From contig CM043962.1 in NCBI GenBank assembly GCA_014529385.2, positions 40,214,598 to 40,278,597 on the forward strand: a stretch of DNA of 64,000 nt, in the 5' to 3' direction. This document shows, one piece after another, positions 38,901 through 48,340 of this stretch. Below the pieces are notes generated by a model. That model ran no database searches. It was not told the DNA's origin and was given only the letters and a program-made list of their open reading frames with translations. Source of the stretch: Adiantum capillus-veneris. Its lineage: Eukaryota > Streptophyta > Polypodiopsida > Polypodiales > Pteridaceae. The position numbers and the translations under genes are program-made. The first letter of the stretch is position 1. Every line of letters starts with the position of its first letter.

Positions 38901-39537
38901 ACACCATCACCATCACCGCAATCACCATGCTTGTCTTGAGCATGACCTCTACTCCCTTGGCTATGGAAGATGAAGGGCAACTAAATGAAGGATGATGGCC
39001 ATAATCCTCGTGCGAGTCTTCGCCATCAACTCCCACCTATCCGCCATGTGCTCTACCACTCTCTCCCTTCTCATTCCCCTACCCTATGCTCCCCATTTCA
39101 TCGCCTAATTCTCTAAATAAAGCTTGAGGTTTTGTGAGTATGTTTTCTTGCATTTTTTTGCCCATGTGAGGTGTGCGGAATCGCCACCTAGTCTTGTGTT
39201 TTGGAGTGAGCTTGTGTATATGTGAAGGGTGTGCAGATTCGCCATCCTTTTGTGATGCCTAAGTACCAAGCCGCTATACCCCCTCCCTCACTCTCTCTCT
39301 CTCTCTCTCTCTCACTTGATCTCATTCCCTTTCCTTTTCATCATTACTCCCAAGCATCCATCTCTCTTGGATGAAAACTTTGTTATGGTGGTGTGTTGTT
39401 TGCGTCCTAGCCGCTGAAGCTAGGTGGTGCCCCCTGTTTGCTTTACCATGACAGGCTCGAGGCGCGCCATTCGGTCCCCGGTGTTTTAGAGGCCGTCGGG
39501 GGTTCGGGGTTCGCTTTGCTCCCGTCAACAACAAGAC
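37956..39537 (+). repeat. G2 3' LTR
   Basis: 1582 bp, almost the same as 32477-34078. The main difference is a shorter CA array (38870-38898). The purine tract AAAAGGGGAGGGCTAA (37940-37955) abuts its left end. Confidence 0.93.
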
Positions 39538-39541
39538 AACA

Positions 39542-42136
39542 TCGGAGGCCAATGTGGCAGGTAAAGTAGAGAAAGATGCTCTAATTCTCTCATTAGACAA
39601 TGTGTCTAATTCCTGGATAGTAGATTCCGGGGCTTCATTCCATGCGACACCACACAAGAAACATTTCCAAGACTACACCAAAGGTAATTTTGGGTATGTA
39701 TACTTGGGAGATGATGAAGCTTGTGAGATTGTCGGCAAAGGTACAGTTTCTGTCAAAACTGCTAACGGAAATGAATGGAAGCTTAAAGATGTTAGGCATG
39801 TTCCTTCTCTTCGCAAAAATTTGATCTCTACAGGACAATTGGACGATGAAGGTCACAACATTGCATTCGGAAACAAACGGTGGAAGATCTCAAAGGGATC
39901 TTTGGTGGTTGCCAAGGGAGAAAAAGTCGGTACACTTTACTTGTGTACTGTTAGCACGCAACCTTCAGCTTGTGCAGCAACTACAGAAGTTGACAGTGTG
40001 GTGTGGCACTACCGACTTGGGCATATGAGTGCCAAAGGAATGCAAATCCTTCAAACAAAGAAGCTTCTACCAGGTTTGAAAGAAGTGGACTTAGAGTTCT
40101 GTAAAGATTGTGTTTATGGTAAACAAAAGAGGGTAAAATTTCAAAAGTCAGGAAATAAAAGAAAAAATAAAAAACTTGAGTTGGTTCATTCTGATGTTTG
40201 GGGTCCTGCAAGTACACCATCACTTGGTGGCTCATTGTACTATGTAACATTCATAGACGATGCGACTAGAAAAACATGGGTTTATGTCATGAAGAATAAA
40301 TCCGATGTATTTTCCATATTTCAAAGGTGGAAAGCCTTTGTGGAGAATGAAACAGGTACCAAGGTTAAATGCCTCAGATCCGACAATGGAGGCAAATATT
40401 GCAGCCAAGCTTTTGAAAGCTTTTGTGCTAGCAATGGCATTCGGAGGCAAAGGACAACCCCAAGGACACCTCAACAAAATGGGATTTCGGAAAGGATGAA
40501 CAGGACAATCATGGAACGAGCACGAAGCATGCGGCTACATGCAGGCCTACCGCTTGAGCTTTGGGCGGAAGTTGTAAGTACGTCTGTGTACTTAATCAAT
40601 CGGTCACCCTCAACGGCATTGGATGGGAGAGTTCCAGAAGAGGCATGGACAGGTAAACCGGTGAATTATGCATTTCTCAAAGTGTTTGGGTGTGAGGCTT
40701 TCATGGACATAGATAGAAGCCTAAGATCAAAGCTAGATGCAAAGTCCAAAAAGTGTTTCTTCATTGGCTATGGAGAAGGAGACTTTGGGTATCGCCTATG
40801 GAATCCTGAAGATGGTAAAATCTTAAGGAGTAGGGATGTAATTTTTAACGAACAAAATATGTACAAAGATTACTTGGAAAGAAAACAAACAAAAGAAACA
40901 GGTGATGAGTACATGGAGCTTGAGGACAATGAAGACTCAAGGACTGCAAACGGTGACAATGTGCAACAATGTCAACCAAATGAGGAGCCTCAACCTATTC
41001 CCCGAAGATCTACAAGAGCAAGTAGACCTCCAGAAAGGTTTGTTCCTTCCTTCAACCATCTCTTGATCTCAGATTCTGGAGAGCCGGAATCATACGAAGA
41101 AGCTATGCAACATGAATCCAAAGAAGAATGGACGAAGAGCATGCAAGTGGAGATGGAATCACTACATCGCAACCAAACATGGGAGTTGGTTGAGTTGCCT
41201 AAAGGTAAGCGGGTACTTCAAAACAAATGGGTGTACAAGCTGAAGGAAGAAGAAGGTGGGAAGAAAAGGTACAAGTCTAGGCTTGTGGTAAAAGGTTTTT
41301 CTCAAAAGAAAGGTATTGACTTCAATGAAATATTTTCTCCTGTTGTAAAAATGAACTCAATTAGGCTTGTATTAAGCCTTGTGGCTGCTCATGATCTAAA
41401 TCTCGAGCAAATGGATGTAAATATGGCATTCCCTCACGGTGACTTAGAGGAGGAAATCTACATGCTTCAACCAAAGGGGTATGAAGTAAAAGGTAAGGAG
41501 AAAATGGTTTGCAAATTAAATAAGAGCTTGTATGGTTTAAAGCAAGCATCAAGACAATGGTACTTGAAGTTTGATCAATGGATGTTGTATCATGGATTCA
41601 CAAGATGCAACTCGGATCACTGCGTCTACACGAAGAATTTAGGAGATGGGAAATTTATCATCCTAATGTTGTATGTTGATGACATGTTGATTGCAAGTGC
41701 TAACATGCAGGACATCAAAGACCTAAAAGAGGAACTCTCTAAATATTTTTCAATGAAAGATTTAGGTGCTGCAAAGAGGATACTTGGTATGAAAATATCA
41801 AGGGACAGGACGAAGAAGACAATAAAGCTATCTCAAGAAGATTACATCAAGAAGGTACTAGAAAGGTTTGCAATGCAAAATGCAAAACCAGTTTCTACAC
41901 CTTTGGCTGGTCACTTTAAACTAACAAAGGATATGTGTCCAAGGACACAAGAGGAGATAGCCTATATGGCTAAAGTTCCATATGATGCAGCGGTAGGTTC
42001 TCTAATGTATGCTATGGTCTGGACAAGGCCAGACATTGCACATGCAGTGGGAGTTGTGAGTAGGTTCATGGACAACCCAGGTAAAGAGCATTGGCAAGCT
42101 GTGAAGTGGATACTTAGGTATCTAAAAGGGACCTAA
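39542..42136 (+). CDS. Copia-3 pol: protease, integrase and reverse transcriptase (RNase H missing)
   Basis: Open for about 860 codons. The protease is SWIVDSGASFHATPH. The pre-integrase is VVWHYRLGHMSAKGMQ with CKDCVYGKQKR. The integrase core is VHSDVWGPAST, CLRSDNGGKYCS and QQNGISERMNR, then FGCEAFMDIDRSLRSKLD and KKCFFIGYGEGDFGYRL. RT has NKWVYKLKEEEG, ARLVVKGFSQ-like RLVVKGFSQKKGIDF, QMDVNMAFPHGDLEEEIYM, YGLKQASRQWY, MLYVDDMLIAS (catalytic, near residue 706) and AVGSLMYAMVWTRPDIAHAV. It ends at RYLKGT. All catalytic triads are intact, yet RNase H is absent. Most like Tnt1-type copia by eye. Confidence 0.92.
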   Translation, partial: SEANVAGKVEKDALILSLDNVSNSWIVDSGASFHATPHKKHFQDYTKGNFGYVYLGDDEACEIVGKGTVSVKTANGNEWKLKDVRHVPSLRKNLISTGQLDDEGHNIAFGNKRWKISKGSLVVAKGEKVGTLYLCTVSTQPSACAATTEVDSVVWHYRLGHMSAKGMQILQTKKLLPGLKEVDLEFCKDCVYGKQKRVKFQKSGNKRKNKKLELVHSDVWGPASTPSLGGSLYYVTFIDDATRKTWVYVMKNKSDVFSIFQRWKAFVENETGTKVKCLRSDNGGKYCSQAFESFCASNGIRRQRTTPRTPQQNGISERMNRTIMERARSMRLHAGLPLELWAEVVSTSVYLINRSPSTALDGRVPEEAWTGKPVNYAFLKVFGCEAFMDIDRSLRSKLDAKSKKCFFIGYGEGDFGYRLWNPEDGKILRSRDVIFNEQNMYKDYLERKQTKETGDEYMELEDNEDSRTANGDNVQQCQPNEEPQPIPRRSTRASRPPERFVPSFNHLLISDSGEPESYEEAMQHESKEEWTKSMQVEMESLHRNQTWELVELPKGKRVLQNKWVYKLKEEEGGKKRYKSRLVVKGFSQKKGIDFNEIFSPVVKMNSIRLVLSLVAAHDLNLEQMDVNMAFPHGDLEEEIYMLQPKGYEVKGKEKMVCKLNKSLYGLKQASRQWYLKFDQWMLYHGFTRCNSDHCVYTKNLGDGKFIILMLYVDDMLIASANMQDIKDLKEELSKYFSMKDLGAAKRILGMKISRDRTKKTIKLSQEDYIKKVLERFAMQNAKPVSTPLAGHFKLTKDMCPRTQEEIAYMAKVPYDAAVGSLMYAMVWTRPDIAHAVGVVSRFMDNPGKEHWQAVKWILRYLKGT

Positions 42137-42142
42137 GTGTGA

Positions 42143-42426
42143 AGTGTGAAGTTGATGCAACAAGGTGAGTGTGAGGTGGTGAGAGTGAAGCAAGGCGGGA
42201 GCTCTATCAAGGGTTTAATCCCTTTGTAAACTACTTCTTCTTTTGAAGTGCTAAAGACATTGAGTGGCTGCTTTCCCGTGGACGTAGCCCACATTGGGTG
42301 AACCACGTATATTGTGTGTACTCTCTCTCTCTCTCTCTACTCTATAGTCTCTTGTGTGTGAAATTTATCTCTCTCCATTAAGTAATCTACTCAAAAATCT
42401 ATTTAGCTACGTCTTATTTCCTAACA
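42143..42426 (+). repeat. Copia-3 3' LTR, 5'-truncated
   Basis: 284 bp matching 31341-31624, starting AGTGTGAAGTTGATGC. The first 110 bp of the LTR, including the TATA box, are missing. Confidence 0.9.
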
Positions 42427-42860
42427 GAATTGTCCAAAAAGCCATTTGTGTGGGAGTGAGCTTGGTTTCCATAGTTTTGGCAGTTTATGTATATGCCTAT
42501 ATATGGATTTGCGGCACGTATAGACACAATGTTTTTTTCAGGAAATTTTGGCAGCCATTTTGACAGCAATTTCTCTGCGGACAGATGTGTTGATAGATGC
42601 ATGTTTGTTTTAACACATCATTGTGCTATTGAGCTCTGTTTAGAGTAGATATTCCCGCAAGGATCACTTTTACTGCATGCAGCAATTCTTGGTGCCTGTT
42701 TGAGCGCAATCGCTCATATACGTTGAGTTGAAAACACTACCCATTGTACTACGTGTGGAGTCATTTTTTGGCTATTTTGGCAGTTTCTTCGGTCGTTTCT
42801 GAGACTCGGATTGGAAGAGCCCTTTCTAAAACTATGGCTAGTCCTTTTGTGTCTACTATA
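42427..42860 (+). repeat. Copia leader sequence, copy 2
   Basis: Similar to 19480-19830 and 56500-56810, sharing TTTCTCTGCGGACAGATG-like, ATCACTTTTACTGCATGCAG and ACGTGTGGAGTCATTTTTTG blocks. It joins directly to integrase sequence, so gag and protease were deleted in this copy. Confidence 0.65.
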
Positions 42861-44601
42861 CTTCCTAAGATTCATAGACATCTCTACTAGAAAGATGTGG
42901 GTTTATCTCTTGAAGCAGAAAAGCGATGTCTTTAGTGTCTTTCAGAAGTTCTTAACATTGGTAGAGAACCAATCGGGTAGAAAGCTTAAATCTTTGCTCA
43001 GTGACAATGGAGATGAGTACATCTCCAAGTTCAAGGACTTTTGCAATAAAAGAGGCATTAGAAGACAGTTTATCACACCTTACACACCTGCCCAAAACAG
43101 TGTGGTTGAGAGAATGAATAGAACCGTTCAGGAATGGGTCACTTCTCGAGCCTAAGTATAAGGCAAGATTGGTTGCAAAAGGGTTCAAGCAAACGAAAGG
43201 CATGGATTTTGATGAAATCATTTCTCTAGTGGTCAAGATGAGTACATTGCATCTTATTCTTGGTCTAGTAGCCCCATCAAGTACATGGAATTGGTCCAAA
43301 TGGATGTGAACACACCGCTTCTTCATGGGGATCTTGAAGAGGATGTAGAAAGGAAACAGGCAGAAGGTTTTGTGATTAAGCCTGAGAAGCCAACATGGGC
43401 AAAACTGGTGTGTAGACTCAAGAGAGCTTTGTATGGATTAAAGCAAGGCTCAAGGCAATGGTACATCAAGTTCGATAAGTACATTCAGTCCCAAGGCTAC
43501 GTACAGAGCCAATAGGATCACTGCTTGTACACAATGGTTCCCTTATCATTCTAATTTTGTACGTGGATGATATGCTCATAGCCAGGAAGTCAAAAGATGA
43601 GATTGTACTTCTCAAGGATGCCTTGAGCAAGCAGTTTGCTATGAAAGATTTGGGTGATGGACATCACTTTCTTGGTATGCATATCAAGAGAGATTGAAAA
43701 CGTGGTATACTTGAAGTCTCACAGGAAGAGTATATTCACAAGGTCTTGCAACATTTTAATATGCAAGAGGGGAAAGCATTGAGTACCCCAATAGCTGCAT
43801 ACAAAAAAATTTGCAAGCATGATTGTCCCAAATTGGATGCTGAAAAGGCAGAGATGCCAAAGGTGTTGTATTCTTCAGTAGTTGGTAGTCTCATGTTATG
43901 GTTAGCACACGGCCAGGCATTGCATTTCCAGTGGGAATGGTCAGCAAGTAGATGGAAAATCCAAGCAGAAAGCATTGGGAAGCAGTGAAGCACATCTTGA
44001 CATACATCAAGGGCTTAGCTAGCAAGTGCTTACGCTTTGGGAACAGTGATGCATCCATAGTTAGATACATTGATTCGGATTATGCGGGTTGTGTGAACAC
44101 TAAGTGATTCACATCTGGCTACGTTTTCTTGTTCGTTGGAGCGGCAGTTTCTTGGAGATCATGTCTTTAGAATTGCACTTCATCTTCTACCACTGAGGTA
44201 GAGTACGTTGCAGTTTCCAGTTTCAGGAAGCTGTGTGGTTATCTCGTCTAGTGGTAGACCTTGGTATACATTGGACTCTAGTGCTACATTGCGACAATCA
44301 AGAGTGCAATTGTGGTAGCCAAGACTCCATTGTTTCAGTCTAAGTCAAAACACATAGCGGTCAAGTATCATGCGGTATGGGATATTTTGGCTAGCAAACG
44401 TATTGAGTTAGTCAAAGTTCACACGGATGAAAACCCAGTGGATGCTCTAATGAAGAGCTTAGCCTCATAGCGGTTTGCACATTGCATAGAGATGATGGAC
44501 GTAGGGTGAAGCTACAATCATCCTTCATGTTTGTACAATTGTATATAATAGCCCCTTCATTCTTTAGCCACTTGGGCCACGTTGTCCTTCAAGTGGGAGA
44601 T
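42860..44601 (+). pseudogene. Copia-4: decayed integrase, RT and RNase H
   Basis: Integrase: FIDISTRKMWVYLLKQKSDV, LLSDNGDEYIS (second Asp) and AQNSVVERMNRTVQEW (Glu). It jumps near 43155 to RT: ARLVAKGFKQTKGMDFDEI, VCRLKRALYGLKQGSRQWY, LILYVDDMLIA in a shifted frame, MKDLGDGHHFLGM and YIHKVLQHFNMQ. RNase H remnants are TSGYVFLFV, SSTTEVEYVAVS and SKSKHIAVKYHAVWD. It ends near VDALMKSLAS and a purine tract (TTCAAGTGGGAGAT, about 44588-44601). Many stops. Same family as Copia-2 and Copia-5. Confidence 0.85.
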
Positions 44602-44790
44602 TGCTAGGCTACAGGCCAGTGGCCCCGTGGCCGAGTTGTGTCTGGGCACCCGCCCATTTGATTCTTTAGCTTATAATATAATAAGGAGAGTGAGAACATC
44701 TTCTCACAAGCTCCACCATATGTTGTGTTCTCTCCATCCCCTTCCCCTTCTCTCCCTCCCTCTCTTACACTCACCGGATTGGATCCATCA
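44602..44790 (+). repeat. 3' LTR of Copia-4, partial
   Basis: Starts TGCTAGGCTACAGGCCAGTG directly after the purine tract and resembles the LTR at 44914 (TGTTGGGTTATAGGCCAGTG). Its right end, near 44790, is cut by a short copia RT remnant, so the boundary is approximate. Confidence 0.6.
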
Positions 44791-44805
44791 CTTTGGAACT
44801 TTCAG

Positions 44806-44890
44806 GTATGAGCTTTTAGTGTTGAGACCTGATATAGCAATTGCAATGGGAGTGTTTGCAAAAAATATTATCATCAATATTATGATGAAT
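44806..44890 (+). pseudogene. Short copia RT remnant
   Basis: The plus strand encodes YELLVLRPDIAIAMGVFAKN, matching the 'LMY....TRPDIA.AVG..S' segment at the end of copia RT. It is wedged between two LTRs. Confidence 0.55.
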
Positions 44891-44913
44891 GACACTAGCA
44901 TGATGCATTATCG

Positions 44914-45195
44914 TGTTGGGTTATAGGCCAGTGGCCCATGGCCGGTATGGCCTCGCGCCCTCTTGTATTCTTTGGTTATATTGAGAATAAGGAGAAGAGA
45001 GTGTATACTCTCTAATGCTCCATCCTCTTACCCTTTGTGTGTGCTCCATCCCCTTCCCTTCTCTCCTTCCCCTTCTCTTTGTGTCTGCTCCATCCCCTCC
45101 CCTTCGTGTCTTCTCCATCTCCTTCCCTTCGTGTCTACTGCATCCCCTTCCCCTTCTCTCCTTCCCTCTCTTGCACTCCATAGCCAACATCTACA
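44914..45195 (+). repeat. Copia 5' LTR of the same group
   Basis: Begins TGTTGGGTTATAGGCCAGTG and ends CATCTACA, two bases before a primer site. It contains runs of CATCCCCTTCCC. A minus-strand relative lies at about 14260-14410. Confidence 0.75.
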
Positions 45196-45197
45196 AG

Positions 45198-45209
45198 TGG
45201 TATCAGAGC
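45198..45209 (+). promoter_or_regulatory. Copia primer binding site (tRNA-iMet type)
   Basis: A perfect TGGTATCAGAGC following the 44914-45195 LTR. Confidence 0.92.
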
Positions 45210-45996
<787 letters not shown>

Positions 45997-46173
45997 ACTT
46001 ATTATTTGTTTTGCACAAATCTTCTTACGCCAAGTGAGTGTAAGTGACTGAAACAATTTGATGAAAATAGTATGCCAAAAAGTTGAGGAATTAAGAACGG
46101 AACTTTGAATGTAGCATGCAATGATTTCTTTACAATGAAATGGACAAATCTTCTGTGGAGAAGAGGAGGAGGA

Positions 46174-46608
46174 CTATATCGGCAAGATGCTCTTCAGAGT
46201 TGCGCGTGTGGGAAACTGGTTGACAGAAAAATAGCGCGAAACGAATTGTTTAGCTGACTGAAGGTGGTTGGGGACCACGTTAGAGTAATTTAATTCTATA
46301 GTCTCGAATAGGCCGAGCACGTCCGCAATCTGAACGAACAACATACAATGGTGTTTTGTGGAGCAACCAGCTAGCACGGCGATGTCGATGGTGATTTGCC
46401 GATCGAGTGTATTCCAAGTGATGTAATGTGGATGCCATGGGGTAGGTGGTTGAACTCGCCATGGAATGAACTCACTCCATTTATGCATGTAGTGTTTGAG
46501 CACCCGCTCTTGCAAATGTGGGTAAAGACAGTATGCAACATGTACATTGGAGTCTGAAATTCTGACTGCTGCTGCTCAATCAGATCAACTGGAATCGGCC
46601 TACCCATT
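46174..46608 (-). pseudogene. Possible last exon of the GIY-YIG gene
   Basis: A plausible 3' splice site (pyrimidine tract, TTTTCAG or CAGTTTAG, ending at 46609) precedes a frame starting RMGRPIPVDLIEQQQSEF. A neighbouring frame (46174-46515) continues HLQERVLKHYMHKWSEF and DVLGLFETIELNYSNV. I do not recognise the domain. The frame change between the two parts suggests a one-base indel near 46500. Confidence 0.4.
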
Positions 46609-46770
46609 CTAAACTGAAAAGAAAAAGCATTTCAATCAAAGAAGTTGATAAGTTGTCATGTCTGCCATAGTTTGAATGAAAAAAAAAACATTGTTGTAGC
46701 TAGTGACTAACATTATGTGACAAAGACAGTGAACAAAACAATGAAATGAAGATGGTAGAAGTTCACAGCT

Positions 46771-47160
46771 ATACCTTCTTGTTTTTTTTCAAAAAATAAT
46801 ATTTTCTCAACCTTGGTGGATGTCCAAAACAAACGTTATAACCTAATACAGTTGTTGTCTTGTGTTGTTCAATATAGAAATGTTCTAAGTTTCTAGCTTT
46901 ATGTATATTGGTACTGGTTGCTAAAGTGGTAATTTCAAATTTTTCCTCGAAAGGACTATGTGTCTGCATGTCCGCTTGCATTCTCCTCAGAGGATTGTGC
47001 TTGTGCTGGCCAACACGTTTATGGACGTTATTTGTAACTTCGATATACCCTATCGTTTTTCGTGCAGCGTATACTGTAGACTATGTATTCTTGCCACGAC
47101 GTAGCTTTTTTTGGGGTGGAAGGCCGATGCTTGTCTCTGGTTGTTAATGAGTGTCTAAAT
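46771..47160 (-). pseudogene. GIY-YIG nuclease domain exon
   Basis: From the acceptor CTGCAG at 47161 the frame gives a basic linker (TTRDKHRPSTPKKATSW), then QEYIVYSIRCTKNDRVY, the first strand of a GIY-YIG fold. A 2-base frameshift at about 47045 leads into IEVTNNVHKRVGQHKHNP, then FEITTLATSTNIHKARNLEH and FYIEQHKTTTVLGYNV. Conserved GIY-YIG features are the YxV-n-VYI pair, R..QHK, the Glu of ARNLEHFYI and GYN. The Gly of YIG is Glu here. Such domains cut one DNA strand with a metal ion. Frameshifted, so probably inactive. Confidence 0.8.
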
Positions 47161-47249
47161 CTGCAGTCCATGCAGATTGGTTAGGTAGATTAAAAAATGA
47201 CGGTGCTACGGAGAAATGAATGGAAGCTAGTGATACTTGTTATGCATAC

Positions 47250-47608
47250 TTGCCTTGGTCTGTTGCAACTGGCTTGTATGGGGAGGCTGGTTGTCCGTAA
47301 TTTACTGCCTTGTGTTTACTGTAGTGCCATGCTACCTTCTGGATTGTGATAGGTGGATTAGTTGCATCGTGCGTGTGGTTTGCCGAAGTCATAAAATTTG
47401 TCAAGATAGCGGCACAATTTTCTTGAGTAGCTTTTGAAAGTTCAGCCAAATCAATGTTGTAACCAAACCGCAGCTGCCGCTCCATCGTGTTACAGTGTAA
47501 CTCCTTCAATTTTTGTGTCGAGGAGTTGTTGTGCTTCAACATTACGGAACATACTCTCATCATCCTCGTACTGGATGTCAAGCTCTTCAAGTATTTTCTT
47601 CATGAGAC
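47250..47608 (-). pseudogene. Upstream exon of the GIY-YIG gene
   Basis: Bounded by acceptor CATCCTGCAG (47609 side) and donor GTATGC (47249 side). It begins LMKKILEELDIQYEDDESMF, then shifts by one base in an A-run near 47510. It continues LKELHCNTMERQLRFGYNID, LSKATQENCAAILTNFMTS and VAWHYSKHKAVNYGQPASPY. Splicing at the donor joins DQGK in phase to the nuclease exon. I do not recognise this domain. Confidence 0.6.
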
Positions 47609-47679
47609 CTGCAGGATGTAGGAGCAAGGTGGTTAGCACGACAGATAGAAGGCATTATATTTTTCTTTTCTAATAGTAC

Positions 47680-47919
47680 CTGTTGTCATTTTGTCTATGC
47701 TTGGTGTGGCCATCGTTTGGTCTAGAGCTTTATATCTTGCGTCGCACTTATTCATGAAGTTGCGACGCTCTTGAAAAGTATGGAACCCCTCAATATACGC
47801 ATGGGGTTTCTCGCCTGCTGAGTTTGCCAATCTCATCTGCTTAGTCACGTGACGTAAAATCTCTTAGGTTGTATCGCTCGTTGCATTTCCTTTGCATTGT
47901 TAGTGTATTGCTTGAAGAG
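47680..47919 (-). pseudogene. Second exon of the GIY-YIG gene
   Basis: Acceptor CTGTGCAG (47920 side) and donor GTACTATT (47679 side). It reads LFKQYTNNAKEMQRAIQPKR, then after a one-base shift KQMRLANSAGEKPHAYIEGF, FQERRNFMNKCDARYKALDQ and PSIDKMTTG. It joins the next exon in phase. No known domain recognised. Confidence 0.55.
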
Positions 47920-47997
47920 CTGCACAGTAAGATGAGTGATTGATTTGCATGTGTATACACAGGCAGATGCAAGATAAGAGAAGCGTGCAAAATGTAC

Positions 47998-48012
47998 CGT
48001 GTTGTGATCCAT
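47998..48012 (-). pseudogene. Putative first coding exon of the GIY-YIG gene
   Basis: The ATG complementary to 48010-48012 opens MDHNT and then meets a good donor (ACG/GTACAT). Upstream lies TTTTTTTACGTGCAG, a possible acceptor for a 5' UTR intron. Short and uncertain. Confidence 0.4.
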
Positions 48013-48252
48013 TGTTTGATTCAGTTTCCTGCACGTAAAAAAATTTATTTTGATGACCTCTTGCAGTATTTCTGAAGCATAAGATCCGACAAACGTTTAA
48101 ACACAAATGAATGAAGTGAAAAAGGGAAGAGCAGTAAATTTACAAAAGGTGGATCAGAGTGAGTAGGGGTGATAGGGAAGGTGTCTCAGCAGTGCAACAT
48201 ATTGAACATGAGAAGTCCACAGAAGAGAAGACAAGCAGTTAAAAAATTCCTG

Positions 48253-48261
48253 CTTTATATA
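48253..48261 (-). promoter_or_regulatory. TATA box upstream of the GIY-YIG gene
   Basis: The minus strand reads CTATATAAAG, about 240 bp upstream of the putative start and just past the helicase stop codon. It supports a separate transcription unit. Confidence 0.55.
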
Positions 48262-48340
48262 GAAGGCAGTTACAAGGCGATTTCATCTATTTAATAGAAA
48301 GAGGAATTGATACTGAAGAGGGCGTAGGAAACATTCCCGG

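Larger units (their letters stand above)
32477..39537 (+). mobile_element. G2: gypsy-like retrotransposon derivative with gag but no pol
   Basis: Near-identical LTRs (32477-34078 and 37956-39537, about 1.6 kb) with TG...CA ends enclose 3.9 kb. The 4 bases ACAA occur on both sides (32473-32476 and 39538-39541). Inside are a primer-site-like TGGTGCCCCCACTGAGG, a zinc knuckle, a gypsy-type gag, and two late ORFs, one with a membrane segment. No protease, RT or integrase is visible. It fits a large non-autonomous derivative mobilised in trans. The similar LTRs imply a young insertion. Confidence 0.92.
31231..42426 (+). mobile_element. Copia-3: recent copia, split by G2, RNase H and U3 of 3' LTR missing
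   Basis: A 5' LTR (about 31231-31624), a perfect tRNA-iMet primer site, gag, protease, integrase and RT without stops, then a truncated 3' LTR (42143-42426). The gypsy-like G2 (32477-39537) interrupts gag near its end. The pol frame ends at YLKGT and passes straight into LTR sequence, so RNase H and the start of the 3' LTR were deleted. The flanks (CCCAA left, GAATT right) do not match, which fits the 3' loss or a recombination. Confidence 0.88.

Noticed and set aside
46100-46180. Helitron 3' end (hairpin plus CTRR) for the minus-strand helicase unit
   Set aside because: No GC hairpin followed by CTRR was seen on the minus strand near the left edge, so no end is claimed.
47434-47673. Plus-strand frames opposite the GIY-YIG gene
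   Set aside because: They have no motifs, while the minus strand has splice sites and a recognisable domain.
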